From Naematelia aurantialba (lineage: Eukaryota > Basidiomycota > Tremellomycetes > Tremellales > Naemateliaceae), in NCBI GenBank assembly GCA_021527695.1, contig JAKFAO010000011.1, forward strand, positions 744,001-808,000: a stretch of 64,000 nucleotides of DNA, read 5' to 3'. A model generated the notes under the pieces. It was not told where the DNA came from. It did no database searches and saw only the letters and a program-made list of their open reading frames with translations. Position numbers and translations under genes: made by a program. Positions 58,745 to 64,000 of this stretch are shown one piece after another (within the stretch, counting starts at the first letter, position 1; every line of letters begins with the position of its first letter).

Positions 58745-61700
58745 CTACTGCGCCCAACCGGAATCCCCCTCGTCCCATGTATCACCCCTCAGCACCTCCT
58801 TGTCCTCCCCGTCCACCTCCCACACTCCGCTCAGCACACCATTGTGGCTCGACGCCGTGACCTGCCCTAGGGTGGCCACAAACGCCTGCAGGCTCAGTAA
58901 GACGGGGCACTTGACTTGGCAGGGCTTGCCTGTCGATTTGGGCGACGATGGCACCGGTACGGTGAAGCAGTTTGTGACCCCGATAGGACTGCGTGCAGGA
59001 CCAAGCGGGTAAACGGTGAGGGAGAACAAGCTCGAGTGGCCTGCAGCCCGTTAGCCCAGATTCAGTACTGCCAGTGCCGGCACTGCAAAGTGAGATTCAG
59101 TACTGCCAGTGTCGGCACTGCGAGGTGAGATTCAGTATCGCCAGTGCCAGCACTGCAAATGGGTGCCGCAAGCGCTGCACAGGCAGTGAGAGGGCAGAGG
59201 ATGGCAGATGGAGGGACGGGTGTTCAACTCACCTCCCCAGCCAGACCAGTCGCGGACTTCAGCGACCTTGCCGAGCCCGCCTTCAGCCTCTGGCAAGACG
59301 CGCATCTCCCGCCCAGAGCCCTTCTTCTTGAACAGGCCGCTGCGTTCAGACACAGGCGCGGCAACCAGCACGAGGTCGTCGAAGATGTACATGGTCAGCG
59401 CGTCCTCTCTGCGCTGCTTGCTGCGCGAGGAGCTTGGCGTGCTGGGGCGTTCGCGATCGAGTTGCGCCAAGCTCGATGCGGCCGAGGGTGAGCGTGAGAC
59501 GGATCCGCGTGCGGGCGAGGTAGCCGACGACGGCGAGGTCTGGATGAGCGAGTTGGAGCGCGAAGGCGCACAGGATGACGACGACGAGACCGAGAACGCA
59601 GAGGTGCGGCATGTCGACGCGGTCAGCGTGGCGGAAAAGTCCCACGGCGACGACGAGGACGACGCGGCGGAAGAGGGCGCAGACGAAGAAACGGTCGATG
59701 AGATGCTGCCCCGCGAACTGTGAAGGCTGCCTGCTCGACCGCGAATTGGCAGGTCCTTGTGCACCCGGACCACCTGCCCCTGCCCAACGAGCTTGCGCCC
59801 GCGTACGGCCAGCGTGAACCCCTCGGGCAGCCCATGGAGACGCGATTCGAGGGACAAGAGCTGCTCAAAATCGTCTTCTCGCGCCTTGCTCGCTTGCAGC
59901 GTCAAGATGATCGACTCGGTCGTAGACAGCAGCGACAGGATCTCGGGGTGTACGGGGTGTGGATGTGGCGTCACGTCGAGGAGACGCTGGATTGCGTCAG
60001 CTGGATTCGCAAAGGCGCAAGAAGACTCACCTTTAAGAACAACGGGTATTTGGTCAGCCGTTGCACGGGCTTGAGCAGCATGCTGCCTAGGCTCATGCTG
60101 CCCAACACCTCCTCCTTCATCTGCATTCGCACAAACTCGCCAAACACGCTTTCCGGATCGCGCACATTGTCCTCGACGAGCTGCACTACAGCTTCAAACC
60201 GCAACAGATACCACTCGTGCACGTCGAGCTTCGGCACCCAAGCTTTGAACGACGCTACAAACGCTTGCAGATCGATCACCTCGGTCCGGCGCCGCATGTC
60301 GCGTTGCGTCGCCGCGATCGCACCGTGGGCGTGGGCGACGCCCTCGAGGCAGTCAAACAAGTCGGTGATGCGTGCTGGAATCCCGTCGATCCATTTGCCC
60401 TGTGGCGTCTTGAGCGGGGTCGCAAACAGGCGCAGGACGGTCCGCATCGATTTCACAAAGGCCTGCTCGGTCTCGCACATCTCCCAGATGATTTCCTGGC
60501 GCTTGACTTCGAGTGCTCCGGCGACCGCGTGGACACGGCGGTACGTCTCGTCAGTGGCGAGGCTGGACCGCCAGGTCGACGTGGGCGTGACGAGCCCGGG
60601 CGACGCGGGCTCGATGGACTTGCTGTAGCCAGACGACGCCACGTCGAACACTTCACGGCGCAAACGCGGTCGTGGCTCGGGCGTCAGATGCAAGTCGCGC
60701 GCACCGGTGCGCAGCCGCCGTGGAGGCGTAGAGTTCGGCTTGCGCGTCAACGACGCCTGTCCCACAGGTGTGACTTCGACACCCTGGGCCTCTGGCCAGC
60801 CGTGATCCGAGATAGCCACCACCATGCGATGGTTCCGTGGTCGATCAGGCAGTATGTCGTTAAGGAGCGGCAGTGGTTCTGAGACGAAGCCCTCGTCGAC
60901 CTCTTGAGGGTCGCCACAGGCCCATACGAACCCGCTACTCGCGCTCGAAACCTTGTACATTCCCTGCGTCTCGACCTGGGACCAAGGCTGATTGAAGTCT
61001 AGATTTGCGACGAGACCCTTGAGCGCCGACAGGCGGCGCTGCGCCGAATCGCGTTTCCTTCCCATTGGGGCAGAATCGATCGCCGACGCCAGGGTCTGAG
61101 TGGGAGCGACGACTTCGCGGGCTATTGGGGTAGATCGAGCTGTTGGCGTAGCGTCAGAAACCGTCGAGATGGAATCGCCGGACGGCGAGTTGGTTCGGAA
61201 AGGGACCAATGGAGGTTGCAGTTCTCGGTGTGGATGTGGTTGCAGCTCGCGGGGTGGCAGCTCGCGCGGTGAAGGACGGATAGACGATCGCCGCGGTCGT
61301 GGGGGAGTTGCCTGTCGTTCGACCACGACCTGAACCTCGTCGCTTACAGCTGTCGTGTCGAGCTCTATACGCTTGCTCTTCGACCGTGGACTACTAGCCA
61401 GCTGGGTATCGACAAACAGAGGGAGGGCGGGTAAGAGCTTGCCGCTCGAGTCGGGACGGGATCTTCCTCTCGGAGGTGGAGTCGAGACTTGCTGTGAAGA
61501 AGACGACGAGGACGACGAGGAACGGCTGATGGATGGGGGCGAACCGGGACTTGCCAGAGACTGCATGGCGGGAGAAGTGGGCAAAGGTGGTACGGGCGGT
61601 GCAGGTGCTGGTCGCGTGTGGGTAAAGGCAGGAGGATACGTGCGGGGTGATCCATGGCGGCGCATCTGTCCATGTCAGCCTTGTACTCCTGTAGTGGTTC

Positions 61701-61815
61701 TATCTGGAACTTGTATTCTTCTGGCACTCACAGCATCTCGGGGCAAGGAAGACGGCAGCGGTGGTGCGCTGGATCCGAGACGCGGTGGGGGAGAACTTGA
61801 GCGGTGCGAAGGCAT
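58745..61815 (-). CDS. Dbl-family Rho guanine nucleotide exchange factor
   Basis: Activates a Rho-type GTPase. Exon 1, MPSHRSSSPPPRLGSSAPPL then PSSLPRDA (ATG 61815), splices to MRRHGSPRTYPPAF. A long Ser/Pro/Arg-rich N-terminal part ([27 protein letters not shown]) precedes the DH domain: VKRQEIIWEMCETEQAFVKS, MRTVLRLFATPLKTPQGKWI, TDLFDCLEGVAHAHGAIAAT, FVASFKAWVPKLDVHEWYLL and the signature LGSMLLKPVQRLTKYPLFLK, then RLLDVTPHPHPVHPE. A PH-like domain has GFTLAVRGRKLVGQGQVVRV, TMYIFDDLVLVAAPVSERSG and, after an intron, SSLFSLTVYPLGPARSPIGV, ending near VWEVDGEDKEVLRGDTWDEG. The stop is 58747-58745. A Ser-rich insertion splits the PH domain. Which Rho GTPase it serves cannot be told. Confidence 0.86.
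59062..59160. repeat. Tandem repeat in RhoGEF intron
   Basis: About three copies of a 32-35 bp unit with gagattcagtactgccagtg and ggcactgc, inside the intron of about 59042-59231. Confidence 0.92.
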
Positions 61816-62289
61816 CGTCCGACCCGGTCGTGTCGCGCCTCTGGTTTGTAGGTATAATGCGTGTGTGTGCTGTGGGTAAGATGGAAAGCGAGTTGTGTGA
61901 GTACGAGGTGAGAGCTCGCCAAGGACCTGCCGAGGCGAGCCTTGTCCTTCGAGGCAACAGCGAGAGCGGTCAAAATGGAGAAACGGGGCGGGATTGCAGT
62001 CCAGACTGACAGGTCTCGCCGGATCGACTGTTACAGAGGTTTCACATGCGACGAAACGGTGTGTGTGTATGTGTATGTATAGGTGTGTGAGGTGTGAGGG
62101 AGGGAGAGGGTGCGAGTAGTGTGAGATGGCATTGTTGTCATTGTACATTACCGCCCAGAGAGAATGAGCCAGACGAGGCAAGGAAGGGAAGGACCCGGCT
62201 TTGTGTGCGATCTCAAAAGGATGGACAAAAGCCCTTTTGCCGTGTCGCAAAGCAGCAGCTGCCCACCGTGTGCTCCGTCCTTGAACCAT

Positions 62290-62307
62290 GGTATACTCGA
62301 GTATACC
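62290..62307. repeat. 18-bp perfect palindrome
   Basis: The sequence ggtatactcgagtatacc is identical to its reverse complement, with no spacer. Confidence 0.97.
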
Positions 62308-62676
62308 CCATGCAGCCCTTGGTGGAAAGGTTGGCCGCTCCGGGCACTCGGTCTCGAGAGCGATAGAGCCAGATTTACCCGTCCATTAGAGGAGCGACGC
62401 GGTTTGATGGACAAAGCGTTTCCTTTGATGGCGATGGCGGGGAGCGGTCCGTGCACAGCGGCGTCGAGAAGCATCCCCATGCCCGCTGTCCGCTGGATTG
62501 GACACCCTCGTGCGACTCGACTATTCGTGCGACAAGGACCATGTCCCGCAAGGGGGGGATGGGGTGATTCCCGCACAATGTCCACCACTTGACAGTGATT
62601 GCCTAGAGTTCGTCACCTGGGAATGCGTCAGACGATTAGGCATCTCCTCGCCTTGTCCGTGCTGCGTAGCTAAAGT

Positions 62677-62728
62677 CACACCGATGCATGTCGATGCACA
62701 CCGATGCATGTCGATGCACATCGATGCA
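62677..62728. repeat. 20-bp tandem repeat
   Basis: About 2.5 copies of a 20-bp unit, cgatgcatgtcgatgcacac, in the glutaredoxin upstream region. Confidence 0.9.
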
Positions 62729-62905
62729 TAGAACATGACTCGAACAGAGGATGCATGGAAGAGACACTCCTCCAGTCCAGATTACAGCAGGCGCCCACGT
62801 GGTGTTCCGGAATCGCCGGAAAGACGCCACCAAACGCAATTAGTCTCTTTGGTCGAGCAGGAAGGATTGGTCAGCTCGCCACCCTCTCTCTCTCTCCACC
62901 CTTGC

Positions 62906-63627
62906 ATGTCTGCAGTCCGTCGCCTAGCCACTCTATCCAACCACCTAGCCACTCGTACTCGCGCTCACTCACCGCCAGTCCCAACTGCACCAACACCCTC
63001 CAGTCCATCGTTCAAGCTGGGTTCCGCACTCTCCACCGCCTCGCCCGCCATGTCCGCGTCCGTAAAGCAGCTCGTAGACAAGTCGATCGAGGAGAACAAG
63101 GTCGTCGTGTTCTCCAAGAGCTACTGCCCAGTGAGTGCCGATCGTCTCGCCCGCCCCACCCTCTGAGGTATACATTTTCCGATGGCCATTTCCGCCACGA
63201 GCATCAACCAGGCAGCTGACCCTGATGGTCACGATAGTATTGTAAACGCGCAAAGTCGATTCTCTCAGAGGAGACTGACGATGTCAAAGTCTTCGAGTAC
63301 GTTGCCTCTCTCCCAGCACCACAACGCAGCTAACCTATCCCCAAGGCTAGACGAGGAAGACAACGGATGTGAGTCCACGCCACACTTCCCACTGCACTCA
63401 GCGGCACCTGCGTCTACTGCCTAACCTGCCTCTCTCGTGTTATCTTTTTCTTGATGAATACCACTGACGTACCGATAGCAGAGATCCAGGCCTACCTCAA
63501 ACAGCTGAATGGCCAGGGCACCGTCCCTCACGTGTACATCAACCAGCAGTTCATCGGTGGATGCTCCGACCTGCAGGCCATCCCCAAGGCTCAGCTCAAG
63601 CAGAAGATCGCTGCGTCGAGCGCGTAG
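62906..63627 (+). CDS. Dithiol glutaredoxin, probably dual-targeted
   Basis: Glutathione-dependent thiol-disulfide oxidoreductase. Four exons (62906-63130, 63238-63296, 63346-63368, 63479-63627) give 151 residues. The active site Cys74-Pro-Tyr-Cys77 is formed across the first splice (VVFSKSYCP then YCKRAKSIL). GSH-binding elements TVPHVYINQQFIGGCSDLQA follow, ending KQKIAASSA. Residues 1-48, MSAVRRLATLSNHLATRTRA onward, are rich in Arg/Ser/Thr with no acidic residue, like a mitochondrial presequence. A second in-frame ATG at 63050 begins MSASVKQLVDKSIEENKVVV, the usual start of cytosolic glutaredoxins. Both forms may be made from this gene. Confidence 0.94.
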
Positions 63628-64000
63628 ATCGTTTAGCCCCGTAGTCTTCTAGAAGTAGTCGTCGCTAGTCCCCACATGCATATAGTCTGTCTCGCAGTGC
63701 TCGTGTCGACAGCCACACCTTTGGTACAGTCTCCAAGCCCCTTGGGCGTGCAAGAGCGGGACCAAATCAGGCGAGGAACCGGCTGATCGGCGAAGAGCGG
63801 CGCTCACAAGGGGAAATCACCCACTCACTTGCATGCCAGTCGGTCACTACTGTCCATACATCTGGCAGCACAGTCGACGTGTGATCACGCCCAAGATCCA
63901 CGGCCTCTTGTATCACTGAGGGCTGGCGTGCGCCTGGAGAACGCTTCCTTTCAGTTATCCTGTCCTTTCATCCGAGTCGATCTTTGGCCCAAATCACCCC
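63628..64000. other. Downstream flank of glutaredoxin
   Basis: 373 bp to the window end, no gene or repeat identified. Confidence 0.5.

Larger units (their letters stand above)
61816..62905. promoter_or_regulatory. Divergent intergenic, RhoGEF / glutaredoxin
   Basis: 1.09 kb between divergent start codons, no supported gene. It contains an 18-bp perfect palindrome at 62290-62307, a tgtgtg tract near 62058-62085 and a 20-bp tandem repeat at 62677-62728. Confidence 0.55.

Overview
The window is nuclear DNA of a filamentous or dimorphic fungus, most likely a basidiomycete. Nearly every protein gene is split by many short introns (mostly 40-70 nt, GT-AG, with CTGAC or CTAAC branch sites close to the 3' CAG/TAG). 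There is a homocitrate synthase (fungal alpha-aminoadipate lysine pathway), a fungal Pmt4-type mannosyltransferase, a Tlg1-type SNARE, an Mtc5/WDR59 subunit and a Mago nashi gene (absent from budding yeast). A Tremellomycete-like placement fits the intron style, but this is inference. No virus, plasmid, CRISPR array, operon or transposon is visible.

I reconstructed 22 protein genes and 2 tRNA genes by joining exons. For nine genes (SOD1, FEN1, SLX4, both Met/Gly-rich genes, the 42.3 kb gene, MAGO, COQ7, glutaredoxin) and for the small NDUFB2-like gene every junction was checked for phase and the coding length divides by three. The rest have checked ends and most junctions read.

Layout: 0-9 kb SOD1(+), FEN1/RAD27(+), gamma-glutamyltransferase(-). 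9-14 kb succinate-semialdehyde dehydrogenase(+) convergent with a DUF218 membrane protein(-). 15 kb intron-bearing tRNA-Ser(CGA). 15.5-20 kb SLX4(+). 20-26 kb two tandem Met/Gly/Pro-rich proteins of unknown function(+). 26.5-32.4 kb PMT4(-), eIF2-gamma(-), a small NDUFB2-like complex I subunit(+). 32.5-38 kb WDR59/Mtc5(-) head-to-head with Tlg1-like syntaxin(+), then tRNA-Leu(AAG)(-). 39.7-44.5 kb MFS transporter(-) and an unknown 651-residue protein with a C-terminal helix-turn-helix-like region(+). 44.7-52 kb NUP155/NUP170(+) and TMEM19/DUF92(-). 52-55 kb MAGO(+) and COQ7(+). 55.5-61.8 kb homocitrate synthase(-) and a Dbl-family RhoGEF(-). 62.9-63.6 kb glutaredoxin(+).

The gene set is mostly housekeeping: oxidative defence (SOD1, glutaredoxin, GGT), DNA flap and junction processing (FEN1, SLX4), respiration and ubiquinone (NDUFB2, COQ7), translation (eIF2-gamma), secretory pathway (PMT4, syntaxin), TORC1 control (WDR59) and nuclear/RNA biology (NUP155, MAGO). 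I see no dedicated gene cluster. The most unusual signals are a 6-nt microexon and a probable GC-AG intron in MAGO, many locally unique minisatellites sitting inside introns, two neighbouring Met/Gly-rich proteins, a duplicated acidic Trp motif in SLX4, and a 143-bp head-to-head promoter.
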